In this document: one piece after another, positions 35,492 to 43,996 of the stretch
How the letters are laid out: every line of letters begins with the position of its first letter
How positions within the stretch are numbered: position 1 is the stretch's first letter
Assembly: GCF_042659445.1 (NCBI RefSeq)
Contig: NZ_JBHSSR010000005.1
Length of the DNA stretch: 64,000 bases
Direction: 5' to 3' (one strand)
Origin: Macrococcoides epidermidis
Lineage (GTDB): Bacteria > Bacillota > Bacilli > Staphylococcales > Staphylococcaceae
Position numbers and translations under genes: made by a program
Notes under the pieces: generated by a model
Databases searched by the model: none
What the model saw: only the letters and a program-made list of their open reading frames with translations
What the model was told of the DNA's origin: nothing

Positions 35492-36202
35492 ATGAATGTC
35501 GTATGGAAAGATGAAACAGTTACAGGTGGTATATTTGAGACGATCAATGTTGAAGGAAATTCATTAGTTACTTCAAGTGTTGAGGCCAATGAATTATTCA
35601 TTGAGAAAGATAGTGTATTAAAAATTGAAGGTAAATTAAATGTACCTTATTTGAAAGTTTATGGTGAATTAGTCATTGAAGGAACACTTGAAACGAATGA
35701 ACTTGTAATTGATGAAGATGGCTATATTGCTGTACAGGATGAAGCAATTATCGACACAATCAATAATAAGGGAACGGTGGACTTAAAGCGTGGAATAAAA
35801 GTGAATGATATTCAAAATAAAGGTGCATTTATTGGTATGGGACCAGTAAAAGCCACTACATTTCAGTCTAATGGATCAGTGCGTCTGGATGAAGAGCTGA
35901 ATGCAGAAAACATAACGATCACTGTCGCTGAAGTAAGTAACATTCGCTATATTATATGCGACGAACTTACGGTGAAAGCAGAACGAGAAAAGCTCATCTT
36001 TAAAGATGAATCATCAATCCTTACAGTACGTGAAATCGATGCAGTAAATGCAAGTGTAGAAAATGTAGTTTGTGATTTACTGCGTGCAGATGATGTAACG
36101 ATTAAAGCACATTGCTCGATTAAAGTCGTAGAGTACGTTAATGATTATAAATACGACGAAGCTTCAGATGTATTAGAATTTGCAAAAATTACAAGAGACT
36201 AG
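35492..36202 (+). CDS. bactofilin-like polymer-forming protein
   Basis: A 236-residue protein dominated by short beta-strand repeats without cysteines or a signal: GGIFETINVEGNSLV, then VLKIEGKLNVPYLKVYGELVIEGTLETNEL. This spacing of hydrophobic and Gly/Asn positions resembles the right-handed beta-helix of bactofilins (like Bacillus YhbE/YhbF), which polymerise into filaments. The second half becomes irregular. It begins directly after the HAD stop codon, so it is in an operon with it and the hydrolase that follows. The function is inferred from fold only. Confidence 0.6.
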   Translation: MNVVWKDETVTGGIFETINVEGNSLVTSSVEANELFIEKDSVLKIEGKLNVPYLKVYGELVIEGTLETNELVIDEDGYIAVQDEAIIDTINNKGTVDLKRGIKVNDIQNKGAFIGMGPVKATTFQSNGSVRLDEELNAENITITVAEVSNIRYIICDELTVKAEREKLIFKDESSILTVREIDAVNASVENVVCDLLRADDVTIKAHCSIKVVEYVNDYKYDEASDVLEFAKITRD

Positions 36203-36213
36203 AGGGATAGAAT

Positions 36214-36990
36214 ATGGAACTAGCGCTAACAAATAATGATATAGCTGTTCATTACGAACTCATTGGAAAAGGGTATCCACTAGTGATGCTCCATGGCCAA
36301 TTTATGAACACAACAATGTTTGATGATTTCGATACGGCTTTTATGAAAAATTTTCAAATTATTAAAATAGATTTGCGTGGTCATGGATTTAGTGATAAAC
36401 CGTTAGAAATTCATATGGACGATTATGTAGAAGATGTATTAACCGTTCTGGATCTTTTGTATATTAAAGAAGCACACTTTTTAGGATTTGGACTCGGTGG
36501 TTCTGTAGCAGCAACCATCGCTTCTAAATATCCGAGATATGTAAACAAGCTGATATTGATTAGCACGGGAATAAGAAGTTACTACGAAGCTGAGCGTGAA
36601 TTTCATAATCAATATGCAAGTATATTAAGAACGATGTCACGTAAAGAACGTAACGCTATGCTGGAAGACTATATGTTTAAAGATGTTAAAACAGTAAAAA
36701 AATATTGTAAGAAGATGAAAGATACACAAAGTGGTATGACTGAAAAAGAAGAGGATGCAGTCATCACTTCTACTGTTGATTATAATCCACAAAGGCTTGA
36801 TGTGATTGAAGTAAAGACGCTCGTGATGAGCGGTAGATATGATGAATTAGTACCGGTTGAAGAAGCCGAAGCGCTCGCTGCACTATTACCTGCCAGCAAA
36901 TTGTCGATTTATGAAAATAGTGGCCATGGGTTGTTATATGAACAATACGATGATTTTGTAAAAGAGGTTAAATTGTTCCTTCAAAACTAG
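36214..36990 (+). CDS. alpha/beta hydrolase
   Basis: A 258-residue alpha/beta-hydrolase fold protein. The oxyanion region is LVMLHGQFMN, followed by IDLRGHGFSDKP. The nucleophile elbow reads GFGLGGSVA, with Gly where the nucleophile Ser would normally be (usual G-x-S-x-G), so catalysis may be altered. Asp in SGRYDELVP and His in ENSGHGLLYE complete the triad pattern. There is a clear ribosome site (AGAGGG). It is the third gene of the HAD-bactofilin-like operon. Confidence 0.82.
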   Translation: MELALTNNDIAVHYELIGKGYPLVMLHGQFMNTTMFDDFDTAFMKNFQIIKIDLRGHGFSDKPLEIHMDDYVEDVLTVLDLLYIKEAHFLGFGLGGSVAATIASKYPRYVNKLILISTGIRSYYEAEREFHNQYASILRTMSRKERNAMLEDYMFKDVKTVKKYCKKMKDTQSGMTEKEEDAVITSTVDYNPQRLDVIEVKTLVMSGRYDELVPVEEAEALAALLPASKLSIYENSGHGLLYEQYDDFVKEVKLFLQN

Positions 36991-37059
36991 TTACAATCTG
37001 ATAGCGTTATGTTAAAATATGTGAGTACTGATAAACTTAAGGATATTTTTGGAGGATGC

Positions 37060-37833
37060 ATGAAAAGAATCATAGCATTGTGCACAATAACCCTAATACT
37101 CACAGGCTGTCATGAAGAAGAAGCTGCACGAACATCTACAGAGAAAGCATCATCTACGAATCAACAAACAACACCTACTGTTGAGATGGAATTTATACAA
37201 AGTAATCCTAAAGAAATAAAACCACAGCATAAACAAATTGCAGACGAAAACATTCAGCAACTCAAAAAAGAAATATCAATAGAAGTTGCTTCGAAAATTC
37301 CGAAAGTAAAACCTATTACATCGAAATATGAATATGTTGATACCGTTAGAGAATATTCGAAAGAGATGGATCGTGTCATTAATACGATGACTTTATATGA
37401 TAATAAAAAAGATGTTGAACAGCAACTTATAAAAGTGAAAAATATCGTTGTCAAATACGAAGCGAAAGTTCAAACGGCAAAAAAATTGCCTCAAATTAAA
37501 AAAGTAGATGCAGAAGTTAAGAAAGCAAATGATAAATATATTCAGTCATTTGGTAAAATAGCTTCAGCGATTACGACAAAAGATATTGCACTAAAAGAAG
37601 ATGGATATACTGATTTCTCAAAAGGAAATACATACTTTAACAGAGCGTACTATGGTGTACAATCTATTGAGGATAACGTCCAGATGGAAGCAATGGTTGA
37701 ACCAGATACTACAAACCAATCACCAACGAGTGAGTCGTCATCTCTAGAGATTGTCGTTTATACAGCAAACGGTAGTGAAGCGTTACCGATGAGTGACTCA
37801 ACAGAGGACAAGAAAAGTGCGTTACCGAAGTGA
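37060..37833 (+). CDS. hypothetical lipoprotein
   Basis: A 257-residue lipoprotein: signal MKRIIALCTITLILTGC with lipobox, then a Ser/Thr/Glu-rich linker and a lysine-rich helical domain (KEISIEVASKIPKVK, KYEAKVQTAKKLPQIKKVD). The C-terminal tail is Ser/Thr-rich. GGAGGA, 5 bases before the ATG at 37060, decides the start over an upstream ATG at 37009. I do not recognise the family; similar helical lipoproteins occur in staphylococci. Confidence 0.7.
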   Translation: MKRIIALCTITLILTGCHEEEAARTSTEKASSTNQQTTPTVEMEFIQSNPKEIKPQHKQIADENIQQLKKEISIEVASKIPKVKPITSKYEYVDTVREYSKEMDRVINTMTLYDNKKDVEQQLIKVKNIVVKYEAKVQTAKKLPQIKKVDAEVKKANDKYIQSFGKIASAITTKDIALKEDGYTDFSKGNTYFNRAYYGVQSIEDNVQMEAMVEPDTTNQSPTSESSSLEIVVYTANGSEALPMSDSTEDKKSALPK

Positions 37834-37855
37834 AGAAATTTGTATACCAACTGAT

Positions 37856-37903
37856 GAACAAACATTGAAAATCATTATGATTTTATTGTTTGTTCTTTTT
37901 TTA
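37856..37903 (+). terminator. terminator after the lipoprotein gene
   Basis: Long AT-rich stem GAACAAAC...GTTTGTTC with inner pairing AAAATCA/TGATTTT, followed by T7. Confidence 0.82.
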
Positions 37904-37980
37904 AATACTATTCAAAAAACTTTATAAACGATTATAATTTTGATAAAGTAAATGCTAATAAGATACTTAAAGGAGTGCCT

Positions 37981-38715
37981 ATGGACAATAATATGTATGA
38001 TAATCGGTCATTGTTCGATAAATATAGCGAGATGGAACGCTCAAAGAAAGGTTTAGAAGCAGCTGGCGAATGGGAGAACTTTAAAGAAATGCTTCCCGAG
38101 TTAAATGGTGCTGCTGTGCTGGACTTAGGTTGTGGCTACGGCTGGCATTGCCAGTATGCTGTAGAACAAGGCGCAGAGAAAGTTGTCGGAATCGATATTT
38201 CTGAAAAGATGTTAGAGCGTGCGCAGGCACAGCCGGATGCAGATAAGATTACTTTTATTAATCAGTCGATGGATGAATTAGACTTTGAACCACATGAATT
38301 TGAAGTAGTAATGAGCTCATTAGCGATACATTATTTACCGTCATTTAAAGATGTTGTTGAGCAGGTTAAGGAAGTATTAACGATTAACGGTACATTTATC
38401 TTTAGTGTAGAACATCCTGTATTTACAGCTGAAGGTAGTCAGGACTGGATCTATGATGAGGCAGGCAATAAATTGTTCTGGCCGGTTGACAATTATTATA
38501 AAGAGGGCGAACGTGAGACACAATTTCTTGGGGAAGAAGTAAGGAAATATCATCGAACACTTTCACATTACTTAAGTGTGCTGATTGATAATGATTTCGT
38601 GATTAAGGGCATCTCTGAACCTGAGCCAAGTGAAAAGCTACTAGATGAAGTGCCTGAGATGAAAGATGAATTAAGAAGGCCGATGATGCTTATTATTTCT
38701 GCACGTAGAAAATAA
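37981..38715 (+). CDS. class I SAM-dependent methyltransferase
   Basis: A 244-residue methyltransferase with motif I VLDLGCGYGWHCQYA, the acidic residue after beta-2 in VVGIDISEKML, and the motif IV region SSLAIHYLPSF. The extended C-terminal half ends ELRRPMMLIISARRK. The substrate is unknown; such UbiE/TehB-like proteins are numerous. AAGGAG lies 7 bases before the ATG at 37981. Confidence 0.88.
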   Translation: MDNNMYDNRSLFDKYSEMERSKKGLEAAGEWENFKEMLPELNGAAVLDLGCGYGWHCQYAVEQGAEKVVGIDISEKMLERAQAQPDADKITFINQSMDELDFEPHEFEVVMSSLAIHYLPSFKDVVEQVKEVLTINGTFIFSVEHPVFTAEGSQDWIYDEAGNKLFWPVDNYYKEGERETQFLGEEVRKYHRTLSHYLSVLIDNDFVIKGISEPEPSEKLLDEVPEMKDELRRPMMLIISARRK

Positions 38716-38749
38716 TGCATATTGTGTTATAAATATAAGTATAAATAAA

Positions 38750-38785
38750 AGAGGAGAGATAAGCATATGCTTGTCTCTCCTTAGT
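38750..38785. terminator. bidirectional terminator
   Basis: Stem AGGAGAGATAAGC/GCTTGTCTCTCCT with an AT loop between the converging methyltransferase and DUF2316 genes. Confidence 0.75.
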
Positions 38786-38787
38786 AT

Positions 38788-39087
38788 TTATTGTAAAAAC
38801 CAATAATCGGTTTTCATACCTTTTAAATAACTATATTCTTTTGGCGTAATCCCGTGTGTACGAAGTTCATCGTTGATAAAATCTCTAACATCCCAAACGA
38901 GATGAATAAATTCATTCGTTGGAAGTATTGTAGACATTTGCGAATTATCCATATTTAAAATTGCTGTAATATCCTGAGATGTTAAATTAAAATGTTCTGC
39001 GATTGTGGCAATAGATAACGTCGCATCGTTTAGATGAGCGTATAATTCTGTACTTGTAACTTTACGTTCTTCAACTGACAGTGACAT
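38788..39087 (-). CDS. DUF2316 family protein
   Basis: A 99-residue protein starting MSLSVEERKVTSTELYAHL and ending TPKEYSYLKGMKTDYWFLQ, the DUF2316 pattern. The middle (IATIAEHFNLTSQDITAILN) looks like a helix-turn-helix, so it may be a small DNA-binding regulator; that is inference. AAGGATG before the ATG at 39087 favours this start over longer in-frame options, which would overlap capA. Confidence 0.75.
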   Translation of the reverse strand: MSLSVEERKVTSTELYAHLNDATLSIATIAEHFNLTSQDITAILNMDNSQMSTILPTNEFIHLVWDVRDFINDELRTHGITPKEYSYLKGMKTDYWFLQ

Positions 39088-39157
39088 ATTCATCCTTCTT
39101 TCTATGTGTAGAAGGTTATTATAATACTTTTTACGTAAAATACAAGGAATTTTTACT

Positions 39158-40243
39158 TTAATGTGATAAATTCTCCACAACTTTCACTTTTGAAGGATAC
39201 GTTGTCATTAAATCATTAATAAAATTAAACTGCGTTTGTTTCGTACCATCATCAAGTGATGACTGCATTAAAGGTACAGTTTTATAGCCGCCAGCGTTAT
39301 AATCACCTTCGTTGTATGTAGGTAAGAATTCACCTGAGGCTACTTCAACACCATCTTTTGTTTTCTTAATATCTAAAGATAAAATCCCACCCAGACGTGT
39401 CTGCATTTGACCTTGACCGCTAAAGAAATTACCTTGGCTATAGATGATAAAGCTATCTTTATCCTGTTTCATCGGCTCTAAAGCATGAGGATGTCCACCA
39501 AGGACGATATCTGCACCGTAATCCGTTAGCGCCTGTGCTACATCTCGTTGCTCTTGATTCTCGTGATACTGATACTCTGTACCCATATGTAATGAGACAA
39601 CAACGCCATCAACTTGTGGTTTTAATGTTTCGATATCTTTTTTCATTTTTTTTAGATCGATAAAATTCACATCATAATCAGCAGCTGGTTCATGCCCATT
39701 TGTCCCATAAGTGTATGCTAAAAATCCAAGTTTTACACCGTTTTCTTCGATGATACGTGGCGTGTCATGATCTTCTTGACTGCGATAAGCTCCGACATAT
39801 GGTAAGTGCATTTTATCTAAGTAATCTAAAGAGATATGTAACCCTTTTTGTTCCTGATCGAGTGCGTGGTTATTCGCATTTGAGACAATATCGAATCCAG
39901 CATTTTTAATGGCCTGTGCGACTTCAGGTGGCAAATTAAATGTAGGATAATCACCTAGACCTAATTCATTTGCAGCGATGGGTGTCTCAAGGTTAGCGAT
40001 CGCAATATCAGCGTTCTCAATCATCGGTTTAACCGCTTCAAATCCTGGATTAAAGTCATAACCATTTGCCGTCTGTGCATGACGTGCCACATGACCATGA
40101 ACGAGTACGTCACCGACTGATTTTAAGTTCACGACGCCGTCTTGTGCTTCGGGTATTTGATGATCAAGTACAGCTGTAGGTAGAACGAATTGTGATGCAG
40201 TTAATACAGAAAGTGCAAGTGCTTTAATTTGATATTTATCCAT
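39158..40243 (-). CDS. capA: CapA family metallophosphatase-like protein
   Basis: A 361-residue PGA_cap-domain protein (calcineurin-like fold). Motifs: KSVGDVLVHGHVARH near the N terminus, ANLETPIAA, NANNHALDQ and LGGHPHALEP, the metal-ligand set of CapA/PgsA proteins. The N-terminal ~25 residues are hydrophobic and could be an uncleaved anchor. No other poly-gamma-glutamate genes (capB, capC) are near, so it is more likely a stand-alone CapA family member than a capsule enzyme. Confidence 0.85.
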   Translation of the reverse strand: MDKYQIKALALSVLTASQFVLPTAVLDHQIPEAQDGVVNLKSVGDVLVHGHVARHAQTANGYDFNPGFEAVKPMIENADIAIANLETPIAANELGLGDYPTFNLPPEVAQAIKNAGFDIVSNANNHALDQEQKGLHISLDYLDKMHLPYVGAYRSQEDHDTPRIIEENGVKLGFLAYTYGTNGHEPAADYDVNFIDLKKMKKDIETLKPQVDGVVVSLHMGTEYQYHENQEQRDVAQALTDYGADIVLGGHPHALEPMKQDKDSFIIYSQGNFFSGQGQMQTRLGGILSLDIKKTKDGVEVASGEFLPTYNEGDYNAGGYKTVPLMQSSLDDGTKQTQFNFINDLMTTYPSKVKVVENLSH

Positions 40244-40306
40244 TAGTTAAACTCCCATTAAATAATATTAATTACATTATATCTTAAATAAATAAAAAAA
40301 CATTAT

Positions 40307-40810
40307 TTATTTTTCATGTAATATATTACCTTTGTTTAAATAATGGATACGTTGATTAAGTGACCCGCGAAACTTTAAGTTTGGCTGAAATAGGCTATGG
40401 ACATAGGGACCATCAACAAGTACATCGATATTATTTAAAACTTCAGCTAGCACTGGTGTATTTTTAATATACTCAATCATATATCCTGACCACATCCATA
40501 TATCTTTTCTATTCCCGAATTTCTTTCTGAATGCTGAAATAAGTGGTTGAATAACAGCTAAATTATCTAACGGTTCCCCACCAAGTAGAGAAAGTCCGCT
40601 GATATAATCTTTATCAAGCAAGGTTAATATCTCTTCGATTTTCTGTTCTGTGATGCGTTCTCCATGATTAAATGACCAGATACTTGCATTGAAACACTCG
40701 GGACAATGAAAGTGACAGCCGGATACATAGAGAGACACACGCATGCCCGTTCCGTCTGTAACGACACAATTCATTATCCTGGCAACATATCCCATACCTT
40801 CATACGTCAT
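40307..40810 (-). CDS. nrdG: anaerobic ribonucleotide reductase activating protein
   Basis: A radical-SAM activase of 167 residues that makes the glycyl radical on NrdD. The 4Fe-4S cysteine motif is CHFHCPECFN, followed by LSLLGGEPLDN for SAM binding. Its start overlaps the nrdD stop by 4 bases, giving a coupled operon under the paired NrdR boxes at about 42675-42722. Confidence 0.95.
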   Translation of the reverse strand: MTYEGMGYVARIMNCVVTDGTGMRVSLYVSGCHFHCPECFNASIWSFNHGERITEQKIEEILTLLDKDYISGLSLLGGEPLDNLAVIQPLISAFRKKFGNRKDIWMWSGYMIEYIKNTPVLAEVLNNIDVLVDGPYVHSLFQPNLKFRGSLNQRIHYLNKGNILHEK

Positions 40811-42666
40811 AATAAATCATCTCTTGTCGACATATGTTTGACACGCGTGGCAATTTCAATTTGACGTCCTTTTACCATTGGACGTTTTAAAGGCTGTCCG
40901 AGATAACCGCAAGTACGTTTGACCACATCTGTCGTTTCAGGATTATTGTTTCCACACTCAGGGCAGACATATCCTGTAGCAGTCGGTTGAAATTCACCGG
41001 AATAACCACATTCAAAACATTGATCAATCGGAGTATTCGTACCGAGATAACCGATACGTGAATAAGCATAGTCCCATACTGCTTCTAACGCTTCAGGGTT
41101 ATGGACAAGCGAAGGGTATTCGCAATAATGAATAAATCCGCCTGTGGAATAACGCGCGAAGTCTTTTTCAAAATCAATTTTTTCGAAAGGGGTAATATTT
41201 TTGCGGATATCATAATGAAATGAATTCGTATAATACCCTTTATCGGTTACGTTTACCACAGGACCAAAGCGTTCAAAATCGAGTGCACAGAAGCGGTCCG
41301 TTAGAGATTCACTTGGTGTACCATATACACTGAACTGAATATCGTATTGATTGGTTAAGTTATCAGCGTATGATTTTATCGTCTTTAATATATTTAATAT
41401 AAAGTCATAAGCATCTTTATTCTGTTCCCAGTCTTTCTCAAATAAATGCGCGCCAACTTCATATAATCCGATATAACCGATACTGATAGTGCTACGACGA
41501 TTATCAAACAAAGCTGATATGTCTTCGTCGGCATGTAGTCTTTTACCGAATGCACCATATTGATAAAGTATGGGGGCATTTTGTGGGCGCGCATCTTTTA
41601 ATCGATTAATTCTAAACAGACAAGCATCACGTACAATATCCAATCTTTGATGCAACATGGTCATAAATGTATCCGGATTATTACTTAATAATGCAATCCG
41701 AGGTAAGTTAAGCGTTACGACACCTAGATTGAAACGGCCATTGTTGATAAACTGTCCATCTTCCTGATAAGCATTCAGGAAGCTTCGACAACCCATCGGT
41801 GCTTTGAAATCGCCAATCATCTCTGTTATCGCCTGATAATTTAATACATCAGGATACATGCGTTTTGTAGCGCATTCGATAGCCAATTGTTTTATCGCAT
41901 AATTTGGATCAGTCTGCTTTAAATTCACTCCGTCTTTTAAACTGAAGACAAGCTTTGGAAATATTGCAGTCGTTTGATCGGTCCCAAGTCCTGCAATCCG
42001 CGTATTTAATATTGCACGTTGAATCATAACACTGTACTTATCCGTTCCTAATCCAAAGCCGAAAGTTACAAACGGTGTTTGCCCGTTACTTGTATAAAGT
42101 GTATTAATTTCATATTCAAGCGACTGGATGGCATCACCGATATCTTTTTCGGTCATTTGCTGGGTATATTGTTGCTGTTTATCTTGCTGGACATACTTTT
42201 GTGCAGTTTGACGATGTTTTTCTGCATTTAAAGCAGCATAAGGACTTAGCACTTCATCGATACGATCTACTGAGCATCCACCATACTGACTGCTGGCGAC
42301 ATTAGCGATAATTTGTGCGATCTGAGCTGCAGCAGTTTGAATCGATTTTGGTGATTCAACTTTCGCGTTACCAATCTTAAAACCATGAGCCAGCATATTA
42401 GGAATATCAATTAAACAGCAGTTCGTCATCGGCATATAAGGATGATAATCTAAATCGTGGAAATGAATATCACCGTTTAAGTGAGCGTGTTTAACATGTT
42501 TCGGTAGCATATCAAGGCCGAGTGATTTCGCAACAGTACCAGCAGTTAAATCACGCAGTGTATTAAAGACATTCGCATCCTTGTTTGCATTCTCATGAAC
42601 GACTTCTGGATGTCTATTTATTAAACGTTCTAAGCTGTCCTTCAAATCAGTTGTTTCTGTTAACAT
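40807..42666 (-). CDS. nrdD: anaerobic ribonucleoside-triphosphate reductase (class III)
   Basis: Reduces ribonucleoside triphosphates without oxygen. The 619-residue protein has the glycyl-radical motif TCGYLGQP near the C terminus, the zinc motif CFECGYSGE...CPECGNNNPE before it, and the finger-loop region SQYGGCSVDRI. No N-terminal ATP-cone is evident, as in other staphylococcal NrdDs of this length. The ATG at 42666 has an AGGTGAT ribosome site. It is followed by nrdG. Confidence 0.97.
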   Translation of the reverse strand: MLTETTDLKDSLERLINRHPEVVHENANKDANVFNTLRDLTAGTVAKSLGLDMLPKHVKHAHLNGDIHFHDLDYHPYMPMTNCCLIDIPNMLAHGFKIGNAKVESPKSIQTAAAQIAQIIANVASSQYGGCSVDRIDEVLSPYAALNAEKHRQTAQKYVQQDKQQQYTQQMTEKDIGDAIQSLEYEINTLYTSNGQTPFVTFGFGLGTDKYSVMIQRAILNTRIAGLGTDQTTAIFPKLVFSLKDGVNLKQTDPNYAIKQLAIECATKRMYPDVLNYQAITEMIGDFKAPMGCRSFLNAYQEDGQFINNGRFNLGVVTLNLPRIALLSNNPDTFMTMLHQRLDIVRDACLFRINRLKDARPQNAPILYQYGAFGKRLHADEDISALFDNRRSTISIGYIGLYEVGAHLFEKDWEQNKDAYDFILNILKTIKSYADNLTNQYDIQFSVYGTPSESLTDRFCALDFERFGPVVNVTDKGYYTNSFHYDIRKNITPFEKIDFEKDFARYSTGGFIHYCEYPSLVHNPEALEAVWDYAYSRIGYLGTNTPIDQCFECGYSGEFQPTATGYVCPECGNNNPETTDVVKRTCGYLGQPLKRPMVKGRQIEIATRVKHMSTRDDLL

Positions 42667-42674
42667 TTTATCAC

Positions 42675-42722
42675 CTACTATATATTGTGTTTTCGACTAA
42701 ATATTAATACTATATATAGTGT
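42675..42722 (-). promoter_or_regulatory. tandem NrdR boxes upstream of nrdDG
   Basis: Two 16-base dyads, CTACTATATATTGTGT (42675-42690) and ATACTATATATAGTGT (42707-42722), fit the NrdR consensus ACACWATATATWGTGT core. They start 32 bases apart, three helical turns, the spacing typical of NrdR pairs. They lie 9-56 bases before the nrdD ATG and should repress the operon when dATP is high. Confidence 0.88.
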
Positions 42723-42811
42723 TTGTGTTGAAAAAAGGAGTGAATTTGAAAAGATGTCATAATTACAACGAAGCTATCTGGTTTTAAGAACATGAGGTGT
42801 GAGAAAAGTTA

Positions 42812-42840
42812 CAAAAAAAGCCGAACACAATGTTCGGCTG
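42812..42840 (-). terminator. terminator of the 3-hydroxyacyl-CoA dehydrogenase gene
   Basis: Stem AGCCGAACA/TGTTCGGCT with a CAA loop. On the minus strand it is followed by T7. It lies 8 bases past the gene. Confidence 0.88.
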
Positions 42841-42848
42841 TGAAGCAT

Positions 42849-43730
42849 TTATCCTTTTAGAAAGTCTGATGCTTTATAGCTAGGGTTTGGATATTTATAG
42901 AACCCCTCTCCTGTTGCAACACCTAGTTTACCGGCATCGATATATGCTTTTAACATATCAGTGACGCCTTGTAAATGAGGGTTTTTCAGTGAAGCTTGTA
43001 ATGAGATGTTGTAAGCAGTAGTGAGACCAATAACATCTAACATAGCAAATGGGCCGACTGGAGCACCTGTTGCGATCATCCATGTTCTATCAATTGTTTC
43101 AACGTCACCGACACCATTTGCAAGTAACATTTCAGCTGATTGTAATAATGGCACAAGTAAAGAATTTAATATATAGCCAGGTTGTTCTTTCTTAACTAGA
43201 ATCGGTACCATGTTAATCTGTTTCGCAAAATCCATCACAATTTGATTATATTTTGGATCCGTTGTATCATGGCTCATTACTTCTGCGATATTATTTTGCC
43301 AGATAGAATTAGCGAAGTGTAACGCTAAAAAACGATCAGGTCGATCTGTAAAATCGCAGAAAGCGCTTGGCATCATCGTTGAAGAATTTGTTAAGAAGAT
43401 GGTTTTCTCAGGCGCGATACCTTGTATGCTCTCGTACAATTTTTGTTTTGCTTCTAAATTTTCTGCAATGGATTCGATCATAACATCGCTATCAGCTAAT
43501 ACTTCAGACATATCCATAGAAATTTTAATGGCATCATGTGCAGCTTGCGCTTTTTCGGGATTATTAAAATAAGCACCGTAAATCGGTACAAGCTTTGCTA
43601 ACTTCTCTTGAATACGTTTAACTGAGTCTTCAGTTCTTGCATACATGACAACATTGCAATCAAAGAATGCACTTTGAAATGCCACTTGGCTACCCAATAC
43701 TCCGCCACCGATGATACTTACATTTTTCAT
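42849..43730 (-). CDS. 3-hydroxyacyl-CoA dehydrogenase family protein
   Basis: A 293-residue NAD-binding dehydrogenase. The Rossmann motif is IIGGGVLGSQVAFQSA, the catalytic-region His is in LALHFANSI, and the C-terminal domain carries GAPVGPFAMLDVIGL. The length fits single-domain 3-hydroxybutyryl-CoA dehydrogenases (FadB2/Hbd type). There are no beta-oxidation genes next to it, and the first Rossmann residues are degenerate for the acyl-CoA family, so the exact substrate is unclear. It is monocistronic with a terminator. Confidence 0.85.
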   Translation of the reverse strand: MKNVSIIGGGVLGSQVAFQSAFFDCNVVMYARTEDSVKRIQEKLAKLVPIYGAYFNNPEKAQAAHDAIKISMDMSEVLADSDVMIESIAENLEAKQKLYESIQGIAPEKTIFLTNSSTMMPSAFCDFTDRPDRFLALHFANSIWQNNIAEVMSHDTTDPKYNQIVMDFAKQINMVPILVKKEQPGYILNSLLVPLLQSAEMLLANGVGDVETIDRTWMIATGAPVGPFAMLDVIGLTTAYNISLQASLKNPHLQGVTDMLKAYIDAGKLGVATGEGFYKYPNPSYKASDFLKG

Positions 43731-43996
43731 ATGAACAGCTCCTTAGATTTTATTGAGCAGGAATGCCCGATTTTTACTATTATTCTCATCTTTATTATAC
43801 AACCATTTCAAAATATTGGATGGAATGAATTGTGACAATATCATAAATATGTTGTTTAAACATTTAAAATGTATGTATATGTTAAATTAGAAAGTTTAAT
43901 TTTTACTTAATCATTGGTAAAATAGAATAAATATAAATAAAAATAAATGCTTTTAAACAGGATAGCAACAACTTATAGAACCGTGGGGGACTTACT

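Noticed and set aside
39158..40243. Capsule biosynthesis locus
   Set aside because: Only CapA is present; no CapB, CapC or other polyglutamate genes lie nearby.
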